DNA of 64,000 nucleotides from Actinacidiphila sp965342175 (GTDB lineage Bacteria; Actinomycetota; Actinomycetes; Streptomycetales; Streptomycetaceae): contig NZ_CBDRBL010000024.1 in the NCBI RefSeq assembly GCF_965342175.1, positions 20,465 through 84,464 of the forward strand. The letters run 5' to 3'. Shown in pieces: positions 1 to 8,077 of the stretch. A model generated the notes under the pieces. That model searched no databases. It was not told the DNA's origin and saw only the letters and a program-made list of their open reading frames with translations. A program made the position numbers and the translations under genes. Position 1 is the stretch's first letter, and every line of letters starts with the position of its first letter.

Positions 1-1
1 G

Positions 2-487
2 CCGGTCGAAGTCTCCGGCCAGCAGGTCACCGGCGTGCCGGGCGCGCTCGCGCTGGTGGGCCTCGCCGCCCTCGTCGCGGTCTTCGCCGTCCGCGGAGCC
101 GCCCGGCTGCTCGTCGGCGGGCTGATCGCGCTGTGCGGGGCCGGGGCCCTGGCGGCGGCACTGCTGTCGCTGGGCGACACCTCGGCCCTGGACGCGGCCG
201 CGGCGACCGCCAGCGGTCTGTCCCGTACCACCGTCACCGGGGCCTCCACCAGTGCCTGGCCGGGCGTCTGCGCGGCCGGCGCCGGGCTCCTGCTGCTCGC
301 CGGCGCCGTCGCCCTGCTCCGCGCGCGGACCTGGCCCGGTATGTCGAACCGGTACGGCCGCGCCACCCCGAACGGCGCCCGCTCCACCCGCCCCACCCGT
401 GCCGCCGCGTCAAGTGCGGGCGAGGGGCGCCCCGAAGACCTGTGGAAGGCGCTCGACCGCGGTGAGGACCCCACCGAGGCACCCTGA
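2..487 (+). CDS. Trp biosynthesis-associated membrane protein (C-terminal part)
   Basis: This gene enters from the left edge, so its start is outside the window. The reading frame is open from base 2 and ends at a stop at 485-487. The visible part has hydrophobic segments typical of membrane spans (for example GALALVGLAALVAVFAV and LLVGGLIALCGAGALAAALL), then a third span near AAGAGLLLLAGAVALL and a hydrophilic tail rich in Arg, Thr and Pro. The position upstream of trpC, together with DUF2752 and HGxxPAAW genes, matches the actinobacterial Trp-operon-associated membrane protein family (TIGR02234 type). Its biochemical role is not known to me. The assignment rests mainly on gene order and topology. 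Confidence 0.75.
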   Translation, partial: PVEVSGQQVTGVPGALALVGLAALVAVFAVRGAARLLVGGLIALCGAGALAAALLSLGDTSALDAAAATASGLSRTTVTGASTSAWPGVCAAGAGLLLLAGAVALLRARTWPGMSNRYGRATPNGARSTRPTRAAASSAGEGRPEDLWKALDRGEDPTEAP

Positions 488-609
488 CGCGCCGGGCCAC
501 CCCCGCGCGCGAGGCGTGAGCGCAACGGGGGACAATGTCGGGTGACCCGTGCCGTCGCGCGGGCGGACGAACTGACGACCTTTTCTCGAAGAACGACTTG
601 GGAGCACTC

Positions 610-822
610 ATGGCGGGCAACAGCCACGGACACACCCCTGCCGCCTGGACCGGCGTGACCATCGCCTTCATCGGCTTCTGCGTCGCGGCTGCCTTCGTCG
701 TCCTGGCGGAGCCGATCGGTATGTTCGCGGGCCTGGCGGTGGCGGCGCTGGGCGGTCTGGTCGGTCTCGGCATGCGTGCCGCGGGGCTCGGCCAGCAGCG
801 GCCGGAGAAGCAGCGCGCCTGA
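610..822 (+). CDS. HGxxPAAW family small membrane protein
   Basis: This is a 70-residue protein starting at the ATG at 610, preceded by GGGAG at about 599-603. The N-terminus reads MAGNSHGHTPAAWTGV and carries the HGxxPAAW motif that names this actinobacterial family (DUF6704-like). Two hydrophobic stretches follow, TIAFIGFCVAAAFVVLA and GMFAGLAVAALGGLVGLGM, so it is probably a two-pass membrane hairpin. A longer reading of the same frame begins at 535, but it lacks a comparable ribosome site. The gene is conserved beside trpC in streptomycetes. The function is unknown, and the link to tryptophan synthesis is inferred from gene order only. Confidence 0.8.
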   Translation: MAGNSHGHTPAAWTGVTIAFIGFCVAAAFVVLAEPIGMFAGLAVAALGGLVGLGMRAAGLGQQRPEKQRA

Positions 823-931
823 TCCGTGTGAGGGGCTGTGGAGCCGCTGCCGGTGGGTTCGCCGGTGGCGGCTCGGCGTTTTCCGGCCACCCCGGCTGTT
901 CCGGGCGGGCACGGAGCGGCACAATCACGGG

Positions 932-1348
932 GTGACCGAGACCGCCGCCAGGCCCAAGCCGAGTGCCCTCGCCGCCCCTCTGGGCGTCCTCGGCGGTGTC
1001 GCCGCCGCCTTCGCGTACGTCGGCACCTTCGACCCGAACGAGGCCGGGCACTATCCCGTGTGCCCCCTGCTGCACTACACGGGCCTGTACTGCCCGGGCT
1101 GCGGCGGGCTGCGCAGCGCCTACGCGGTCGTGCACGGGGACTTCGGCACCGCGTTCGGCCTCAACGCGCTCGCCGTGGCGGGCTATCTGCTCTTCGCCGT
1201 GCTGTGGACGGTCTGGTTCACCAGGACGCTGCGCGGGCAGCCGTTCGCCCTCGCTCCGCGGGCCGTCCACTGGTGGGCGATCGTGGGCGTCGTGGCCCTC
1301 TTCACCGTCGTCCGCAACCTCCCGTTCGGAGCCGCGCTGGCTCCCTGA
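932..1348 (+). CDS. DUF2752 family membrane protein
   Basis: I place the start at the GTG at 932, giving 138 residues (MTETAARPKPSALAAPLG...). In-frame codons further upstream look non-coding. The core motif CPLLHYTGLYCPGCGGLRS, with paired cysteines ahead of a Gly-rich turn, is the hallmark of DUF2752. It is followed by hydrophobic spans (NALAVAGYLLFAVLWTVWF and WWAIVGVVALFTVV). This is probably a small polytopic membrane protein with two to three spans. It sits between the HGxxPAAW gene and trpC in the same direction and may be co-transcribed. The function is unknown. The Cys-x2-Cys loop could bind metal or act in redox chemistry, which is speculation. Confidence 0.8.
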   Translation: MTETAARPKPSALAAPLGVLGGVAAAFAYVGTFDPNEAGHYPVCPLLHYTGLYCPGCGGLRSAYAVVHGDFGTAFGLNALAVAGYLLFAVLWTVWFTRTLRGQPFALAPRAVHWWAIVGVVALFTVVRNLPFGAALAP

Positions 1349-1494
1349 CCTGCTCCGCGACAGGGTCCGTACGGTCCGCCGGCGGGCGGCGGCACCGCCG
1401 GATGCGGGTGCTCCGCCCACCGGCGGTTACCATCGCAGTGCCGGTGGAACATCTCACTGGCTTGATCGTTTCGGTGTGGAAGGGGTCCGGTCGC

Positions 1495-2304
1495 GTGAGT
1501 GTGCTCGACGAGATCATCGACGGAGTCCGCGAGGACCTCGCCGAGCGGCAGGCCCGAACCTCCCTCGAGGAGCTCAAGGAGCGGGCGGCGAAGGCGCGCG
1601 ACGCGAAGGACGGCGTGGCAGCCCTGCGCGGGGACAGCGTCAAGGTCATCTGCGAGGTCAAGCGGTCCAGCCCCTCCAAAGGCGCCCTCGCGGCCATCGC
1701 CGACCCCGCGGGCTTGGCCGCCGACTACGAGGCGGGCGGCGCCGCCGTCATCTCGGTCCTCACCGAGCAGCGCCGCTTCGGCGGCTCGCTTGCCGACCTG
1801 GAGGCCGTCCGCGGCAAGGTGGACGTCCCCGTGCTGCGCAAAGACTTCATCGTCACCGCCTACCAGCTCTGGGAGGCCCGCGCCTACGGGGCCGACCTGG
1901 CGCTGCTGATCGTCGCGGCCCTGGAGCAGGACGCGCTGGTCTCCCTCATCGAGCGGGCCGAGTCCATCGGGCTCACCCCGCTGGTCGAGGTGCACGACGA
2001 GGAGGAGGTCGCGCGGGCCGTCGACGCCGGCGCCCGCGTCATCGGCGTCAACGCTCGCAACCTCAAGACCCTCGAGGTCGACCGCGGCACCTTCGCCCGG
2101 GTCGCCCCGGAGATCCCGGACCACATCGTCAAGGTGGCCGAGTCCGGCGTCCGCGGCCCGCACGACCTCATCGCCTACGCCAACGAGGGCGCCGACGCGG
2201 TGCTCGTCGGCGAGTCCCTGGTGACCGGCCGCGACCCCAAGGCGGCCGTCGCCGACCTGGTCGCCGCCGGCGCGCACCCCGCGCTGCGCCACGGACGGGG
2301 CTGA
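1495..2304 (+). CDS. trpC: Indole-3-glycerol phosphate synthase
   Basis: TrpC closes the ring of CdRP to give indole-3-glycerol phosphate in tryptophan synthesis. The 269-residue protein starts at GTG 1495 (MSVLDEIIDGVRED...), preceded by AAGGGG at about 1480-1485. Recognisable TIM-barrel landmarks are VICEVKRSSPSKG (phosphate/substrate lysine region), VISVLTEQRRFGGS, VLRKDFIV, GVNARNLKTLEVD and VAESGVRGPHDL. All catalytic blocks are present and the length is normal. The frame is open upstream to 838, but that part has no TrpC similarity, so the start at 1495 is firm. The gene is followed after 8 bp by the small trpM-like gene and then trpBA, forming a trpC-M-B-A operon. Confidence 0.97.
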   Translation: MSVLDEIIDGVREDLAERQARTSLEELKERAAKARDAKDGVAALRGDSVKVICEVKRSSPSKGALAAIADPAGLAADYEAGGAAVISVLTEQRRFGGSLADLEAVRGKVDVPVLRKDFIVTAYQLWEARAYGADLALLIVAALEQDALVSLIERAESIGLTPLVEVHDEEEVARAVDAGARVIGVNARNLKTLEVDRGTFARVAPEIPDHIVKVAESGVRGPHDLIAYANEGADAVLVGESLVTGRDPKAAVADLVAAGAHPALRHGRG

Positions 2305-2312
2305 CCGGCGCC

Positions 2313-2450
2313 ATGACGGCTTACGCGCGACTGGCCCGGGGCTGTCGGCCCCGTGGCTGCCGCGCGCCCGCGCGGCGCGTCCTCGGTCGCCGCGTGCGCT
2401 ACCACATCGGCTGCGAGCCGGGTCAGATCAACGGGCGCCGATGGCGCTGA
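2313..2450 (+). CDS. trpM: TrpM-like small protein in trp operon
   Basis: A 45-residue, strongly basic ORF (MTAYARLARGCRPRGC...QINGRRWR) begins 8 bp after the trpC stop. It is rich in Arg (about a third of residues) and Cys, and ends in the distinctive YHIGCEPGQINGRRWR. A small gene in this position, between trpC and trpB, has been described in Streptomyces coelicolor as trpM (also called trpX), a modulator of tryptophan synthesis and differentiation. The assignment here is from position, size and remembered sequence character; I could not align it. A 198-bp spacer separates it from trpB. It could alternatively be a translated leader that couples translation to trpB expression. Confidence 0.6.
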   Translation: MTAYARLARGCRPRGCRAPARRVLGRRVRYHIGCEPGQINGRRWR

Positions 2451-2648
2451 GGGCGGCGCCCGCCCACTGATCCGGGCGCGGCCGTGCCCACCGGCGTCCC
2501 GCCGGTGGCCGTCCGGCCGTGCCCTCCGGTGGCGGACGCGCGCCCATGCCGCCGGCGGCGCCCGCCGTGCCGCCGCGCCGTGACGAGACCACTGGTACGC
2601 GAGACCACGGGGGCCCGTGCCCGCGCCCCCGAAGGAGCCGAGAACGTC

Positions 2649-3889
<1,241 letters not shown>

Positions 3890-3893
<4 letters not shown>

Positions 3894-4699
3894 GCGGGCA
3901 GCTCGAGTTGCTGGACCGGACCCTGGCCGGGGCCAGGGCCGAGGGACGCGCCGCCCTGGTGGCCTACCTCCCGGCGGGCTTCCCGACCGTGGAGGGCGGC
4001 ATCGAGGCGGCGAAGGCCGCCCTGGAGGGCGGCGCCGACGTCGTCGAGATCGGCCTGCCGCACAGCGACCCCGTGCTGGACGGCCCGGTCATCCAGACGG
4101 CGGACGACATCGCCCTGCGCGGCGGCGTGCGGATCAAGGACGTACTGCGCACGGTGCGCGAGGCACACGCCGCGACCGGGAAGCCGATCCTGGTCATGAC
4201 CTACTGGAACCCGGTCGACCGCTACGGCGCCGAGCGCTTCGCGGCCGGGCTCGCGGAGGCCGGAGGCGCGGGCTGCATCCTGCCGGACCTGCCGGTGGAG
4301 GAGTCCGAGGCGTGGCGGAAGGCCGCCGAGCAGCACGGCCTCGCCACCGTGTTCGTGGTCGCCCCGAGCAGCCGCGACGAGCGGCTGGCCAAGATCACGG
4401 CGGCGGGCACGGGCTTCGTCTACGCGGCCTCGCTCATGGGGGTCACCGGCACCCGCGAGAGCGTCGGCGCCGAGGCGGCCGACCTGGTGCGGCGCACCCG
4501 CGCGCAGACCGAACTGCCGGTCTGCGTGGGCCTCGGCGTCTCCAACGCCGCCCAGGCGGCCGAGGTGGCCGGCTTCGCGGACGGGGTGATCGTCGGCTCG
4601 GCGTTCGTCAAGCGGCTGCTGGACGCGCCGGACCTGGAGCAGGGCCTCGCCGGCGTACGCGAACTGGCGGCGGACCTCGCCCGGGGCGTCCGCCGGTAG
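3890..4699 (+). CDS. trpA: Tryptophan synthase alpha subunit
   Basis: TrpA cleaves indole-3-glycerol phosphate to indole and glyceraldehyde-3-phosphate, and indole is channelled to TrpB. The 269-residue TIM-barrel protein begins at the GTG at 3890, which overlaps the trpB stop. Motifs include LVAYLPAGFPT, DVVEIGLPHSDPVLDGPVIQ (catalytic Glu and Asp region), GCILPDLPVEES, FVYAASLMGVTGTR and GLGVSNAAQAAEVAGFADGVIVGSAFVK. All expected elements are present. A GC-rich hairpin directly downstream (4731-4758) probably ends the trp transcript. Confidence 0.98.
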
Positions 4700-4730
4700 C
4701 GCTACCTCACTCTTCCGGGGGAAACATGGG

Positions 4731-4758
4731 CCGGGGGTACGCGCGAGCGTGCCCCCGG
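4731..4758 (+). terminator. Probable trp operon terminator hairpin
   Basis: A 12-bp stem (left arm CCGGGGGTACGC, right arm GCGTGCCCCCGG, one wobble pair) closes on a GCGA tetraloop 31 bp after the trpA stop. There is no strong T-tract, as is usual in streptomycetes. It lies only 16 bp ahead of the next gene's start, so it could also reduce read-through or translation of that gene. Confidence 0.6.
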
Positions 4759-4774
4759 TTCGTTGTCCCTGGGT

Positions 4775-5611
4775 GTGAGCGAGAAGAACCGTGAAGGAAA
4801 GCGCACTGCCCGGGAACGGCTGCAGGAGCAGCGCGCCCACGACCAGCGCCGGCAGAAGCGCAAGAGGACGCTGATCGTCGCGGGCTCCGTCGTGGGCGTC
4901 CTGGCGATCGGAGCGGTCATCGGAGTGGTCGTGTCGGGCAGCGACGGCGGCAGCGGTGCGGGAGCCCCGGCCGTCACCCCGGCGGGCGCGACCGGCAAGG
5001 ACAAGCTGGCCCTTCCCAACGGCGCGAGCGACGCGCCGTCCACCCTGACCGTGTACGAGGACTTCCGCTGCCCGGCCTGCGCGGCCTACGAGAAGGAGCT
5101 CCGCGACACCGTCCACGGCCTCCAGGACGACGGGCAGCTCAAGGTCGAATACCACCTCGTCCGGCTCATCGACGGGAACCTGGGCGGCAAGGGCTCGCTC
5201 AACGCCGCCAACGCCGCGGCCTGCGCGCAGGACGAGGGCAAGTTCCGCGCCTTCCACGACGTCCTGTACGAGAACCAGCCGGAGGAGACCGACGACCGCT
5301 TCGCGGACAAGAACTTCCTGCTGGAACTGGCGGGCAAGGTGCCGGGCCTCAAGAACTCCGCCTTCACCACCTGCGTGAAGGACGGCACGTACGACGACTG
5401 GGTGAACGCCAACAACGAGGCCTTCGGAGCCGCCGGCTTCAACTCCACGCCCACCATCCTGCTGGGCGGCACCAACCTCCTCGCCCAGGGGCAGCCCAAC
5501 CTGACCGCGGACCGGCTCAAGCAGCTGGTCACCGAGGCCAACAAGGGCAAGAAGCCCGGCACCGAGACCCAGGGCGCCACCCCGCCGAGCGCCTCGGACT
5601 CGCCGGGATAG
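4775..5611 (+). CDS. DsbA-like thioredoxin-fold membrane-anchored protein
   Basis: This is a 278-residue protein starting at GTG 4775 (MSEKNREGKRTARERLQEQR). A TTG 12 bp upstream is in frame but less likely. The N-terminus is a highly charged cytoplasmic helix. It is followed by one membrane span near residues 35-55 (LIVAGSVVGVLAIGAVIGVVV) and an extracytoplasmic thioredoxin-like domain (DsbA/thioredoxin_4 type). The redox motif CPAC is seen in YEDFRCPACAAYEKEL, with the cis-Pro loop near FNSTPTILLGG. An extra Cys pair lies in the helical insert (NAAACAQ, FTTCVKD). This suggests a cell-surface thiol-disulfide oxidoreductase. It precedes lgt in the same direction. The substrate is unknown. Confidence 0.88.
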   Translation: MSEKNREGKRTARERLQEQRAHDQRRQKRKRTLIVAGSVVGVLAIGAVIGVVVSGSDGGSGAGAPAVTPAGATGKDKLALPNGASDAPSTLTVYEDFRCPACAAYEKELRDTVHGLQDDGQLKVEYHLVRLIDGNLGGKGSLNAANAAACAQDEGKFRAFHDVLYENQPEETDDRFADKNFLLELAGKVPGLKNSAFTTCVKDGTYDDWVNANNEAFGAAGFNSTPTILLGGTNLLAQGQPNLTADRLKQLVTEANKGKKPGTETQGATPPSASDSPG

Positions 5612-5740
5612 GCGAGCGGCCCGGCCGCCGCCGGGGGCCCGCCGTGGCCCCGCGGACCGGCTGAGAGCGCCGCCTGTTATCCAGCCGTTGCCGGGCGGGT
5701 CCCCGCCGCAGCCGCCCGGCACGGTAGCGTCGGAGGTGCC

Positions 5741-6826
5741 ATGGAACTCGAACTCGCATTCATTCCCAGCCCGTCGCGTGGGGTCATCCACCTGGGCCCC
5801 ATCCCTCTGCGCGGCTACGCCTTCTGCATCATCATCGGTGTCTTCGTGGCCGTGTGGCTCGGAGGCAGGCGATGGGCCGCCCGCGGCGGACTGAAGACCA
5901 CGGTCGCGGACATCGCCGTCTGGGCGGTTCCGTTCGGCCTGGTCGGAGGCCGCCTCTACCACGTGATCACCAGTTACGAGCTCTATTTCGGCGAGGGCAA
6001 GGACTGGGTCGGCGCGTTCAAGGTCTGGGAGGGCGGCCTCGGCATCTGGGGCGCCATCGCCCTGGGCGCCCTCGGCGCCTGGATCGCGTGCCGGCGCCGC
6101 GGCATCTCGCTGCCCGCGTACGCCGACGCAGTGGCGCCCGGCATCGCTTTCGCCCAGGCCATCGGCCGCTGGGGCAACTGGTTCAACCAGGAGCTCTACG
6201 GGCGTCCCACCGATCTGCCCTGGGCGCTGAAGATCGACAGCGTCCACCGGCCGGCCGACAGCCTGGACGTCGCGACCTACCATCCGACCTTCCTGTACGA
6301 GTCGCTGTGGTGCGTCGGCGTCGCCCTGCTGGTCATCTGGGCCGACCGGCGCTTCAAGCTGGGCCACGGCCGCGCCTTCGCGCTCTATGTCGCGGCCTAC
6401 ACCGTCGGGCGCTTCTGGATCGAGTACCTGCGCGTCGACGACGCACACCATGTGCTCGGCCTTCGGCTGAACGACTGGACGTCGATCCTGGTCTTCGTCG
6501 CCGCCGTGGCCTACATCGTGGTCTCGGCGAAGCTGCGACCGGGGCGTGAGGAGGTCGTCGAGCCCGCGGCCGTCGCTGCGGGCGGGGCCTCCGGGGAGGA
6601 CGCGGGCCCCGACGAGGCCGACGCCGAGGTGGACGACGCCAAGGTGGCCGACGCCGAGGTGGCCGACGCCAAGGTGGCCGACGCCGAGGTGGACGACGCA
6701 GAGAAGGTCGTCGCCAGGGTGGCCGACGCCGAGGTGGACGACGCCGAGGACGCGGGCGGGAAGGACGGCAAGGACGCCGCTCCCGTCCCCGTCGACGCCG
6801 AGGCCAAGCCCGCCAAGAACCTCTGA
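5741..6826 (+). CDS. lgt: Prolipoprotein diacylglyceryl transferase with acidic repeat tail
   Basis: Lgt transfers diacylglycerol from phosphatidylglycerol to the lipobox cysteine of prolipoproteins in the membrane. The 361-residue protein starts at ATG 5741. Multiple spans are visible (GYAFCIIIGVFVAVWLGGR, WAVPFGLVGGRLYHVIT, and others). The Lgt signature is GRWGNWFNQELYGRPT, followed by YHPTFLYESLWC and GRFWIEYLRVD. The family core ends near residue 267. The remaining C-terminus is a low-complexity acidic tail built of degenerate pentapeptides (ADAEV, DDAKV) and ending DAEAKPAKNL, far longer than in enterobacterial Lgt. Lipoproteins such as LivK in this window are expected substrates. Confidence 0.96.
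   Translation: MELELAFIPSPSRGVIHLGPIPLRGYAFCIIIGVFVAVWLGGRRWAARGGLKTTVADIAVWAVPFGLVGGRLYHVITSYELYFGEGKDWVGAFKVWEGGLGIWGAIALGALGAWIACRRRGISLPAYADAVAPGIAFAQAIGRWGNWFNQELYGRPTDLPWALKIDSVHRPADSLDVATYHPTFLYESLWCVGVALLVIWADRRFKLGHGRAFALYVAAYTVGRFWIEYLRVDDAHHVLGLRLNDWTSILVFVAAVAYIVVSAKLRPGREEVVEPAAVAAGGASGEDAGPDEADAEVDDAKVADAEVADAKVADAEVDDAEKVVARVADAEVDDAEDAGGKDGKDAAPVPVDAEAKPAKNL
6603..6750 (+). repeat. 15-bp degenerate tandem repeat in lgt tail
   Basis: About ten degenerate copies of a 15-bp unit (of the type GCCGACGCCGAGGTG / GACGACGCCAAGGTG) encode alternating ADAEV and DDAKV pentapeptides in the Lgt C-terminus. The unit is a multiple of 3, so copy-number change would not shift the frame. Confidence 0.8.
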
Positions 6827-6904
6827 CGCCCGCGTGGCGCGTTCCGCGGCCGCCGTCACCGCCTGGTGGCCGCGGCCGCGGCGTTTCCCGCCGACGGCGT
6901 TTTC

Positions 6905-6928
6905 GCAGGTAAGGCAGGCTTTCCTTGC
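6905..6928. promoter_or_regulatory. Possible iron-box-like palindrome upstream of VIT gene
   Basis: The bases around AGGTAAGGCAGGCTTTCCTT have partial dyad symmetry and match roughly 11 of 19 positions of the actinobacterial DtxR/DmdR iron box (TTAGGTTAGGCTAACCTAA), including AGGCT and CCT. It lies about 90 bp before a VIT-family transporter gene. The match is weak and is proposed only because of the metal-linked gene downstream. Confidence 0.22.
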
Positions 6929-7015
6929 TGGAAACGCAGGAAATTCGAGCGTACGGTCGAGGCGTTCGGGGGAGCGGGGCGGGGAGCGCCGTCCCCGGAA
7001 AGGAGCGTCTCGACC

Positions 7016-7789
7016 ATGTCGTCAGCCGTGGAGCACACCGCACTGGGCACCTCCCCTGAGCGGAAGCCGGGGGAGGACGACCAGGCCGCGCCGTACCATG
7101 TGGCGCACCACACCCACCGGGACGTGAACGGCTGCTGGCTGAGGCCGGCCGTGTTCGGGGCGATGGACGGTCTGGTGTCGAACCTGGCGCTGATGACCGG
7201 CGTCGCCGGCGGCAACATGGCCCCCTCCGCCATCGTGGTCACCGGATTGGCGGGGCTCGCGGCGGGTGCCTTCTCGATGGCCGCGGGCGAGTACACCTCG
7301 GTCGCCTCCCAGCGGGAGCTGGTCCAGGCGGAGCTGGCCGTCGAGCGGCTGGAGCTGCGCCGCAACCCCCAGGACGAGCTGCGCGAACTGGCCGCGCTGT
7401 ACGTCGCCCGGGGCGTCGAGCCGGAGCTGGCCGAAGAGGTGGCCCGGCAGATGTCCCGTGATCCGGAGCAGGCCCTCGAGATCCACGCCCGCGAGGAGCT
7501 GGGCGTCGACCCGACCGACCTGCCCTCGCCGCTGGTCGCGGCCGGTTCCTCGTTCCTGTCCTTCGGCATGGGCGCCCTGCTGCCGGTGCTCCCGTACCTG
7601 TTCGGTGCGACGGTGGTCTGGCCCGCGGTGCTCGTCGCCCTGGCCGGCCTCTTCCTCTGCGGGGCCGCTGTGGCGCGTGTGACGGCGCGCAGCTGGTGGT
7701 TCAGCGGACTGCGGCAGCTCGTCTTGGGCGGAGCCGCCGCCGGGGTTACCTTCGTTCTGGGCGCGTTGTTCGGCACCGCCGTCGGCTGA
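7016..7789 (+). CDS. VIT1/CCC1-family transporter
   Basis: The 258-residue protein begins at ATG 7016, preceded by a strong AAAGGAG at 6999-7005. The VIT/CCC1 family moves Fe2+ or Mn2+ across membranes. Supporting features are the first-span block RPAVFGAMDGLVSNLALMTGVAGG (family motif with the Asp), the second span GLAGLAAGAFSMAAGEYTSVASQRE, and a cytoplasmic Glu-rich helix-hairpin (ELAVERLELRRNPQDELRELAALY...EEVARQM...HAREELGVDP) that is the metal-binding domain. Two to three C-terminal spans follow, ending LVLGGAAAGVTFVLGALFG. The topology is complete. It stands alone between lgt and gltB. The physiological metal is not decided by the sequence. Confidence 0.9.
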   Translation: MSSAVEHTALGTSPERKPGEDDQAAPYHVAHHTHRDVNGCWLRPAVFGAMDGLVSNLALMTGVAGGNMAPSAIVVTGLAGLAAGAFSMAAGEYTSVASQRELVQAELAVERLELRRNPQDELRELAALYVARGVEPELAEEVARQMSRDPEQALEIHAREELGVDPTDLPSPLVAAGSSFLSFGMGALLPVLPYLFGATVVWPAVLVALAGLFLCGAAVARVTARSWWFSGLRQLVLGGAAAGVTFVLGALFGTAVG

Positions 7790-7850
7790 GCAGCCGGCCG
7801 GACGAACAGCCGCCCGTCGCAAGCCACGTGTTAACCGCTCGTTTCAGCGC

Positions 7851-7871
7851 GACTGATTAAGGGCATCAGTC
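7851..7871. promoter_or_regulatory. 21-bp perfect inverted repeat upstream of gltB
   Basis: GACTGAT-N7-ATCAGTC lies about 205 bp before the gltB start. The perfect 7-bp arms, 14 bp centre to centre, look like a dimeric regulator site, or a small hairpin. No known consensus was recognised. Confidence 0.35.
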
Positions 7872-7952
7872 TGTGGCCGCGGGCAGTGTCGCCTGCGTCT
7901 CACGTGAGCGATGCTGGCCCTGAACTGCCTGCTCGTAGCGTTGCTTAGTCCA

Positions 7953-8012
7953 CATGATGGAACTGGCTATCCACTTTTCGGCCATCCGGCCATCATGTAA
8001 CCTGCACGAAAT
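7953..8012 (+). promoter_or_regulatory. gltB upstream region with GlnR-box-like element
   Basis: GTAAC-N6-GAAAT at 7997-8012 fits the Streptomyces GlnR box gTnAC-N6-GaAAc except for the last base. It overlaps the right arm of an 8-bp inverted repeat, CATGATGG (7953-7960) and CCATCATG (7990-7997). GlnR is the global nitrogen regulator of actinomycetes, so control of glutamate synthase is plausible. Binding is inferred from one box only. Confidence 0.35.
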
Positions 8013-8077
8013 CGCAGAGGGCCAACGTCGTCCCTAGTGCGCATGTCATATGCCAGATGACGACGACGGGAGAGCCG

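Noticed and set aside
6600..6760. CRISPR-like array suggested by regular repeats
   Set aside because: Units are 15 bp, in frame with lgt, without unique spacers or cas genes.
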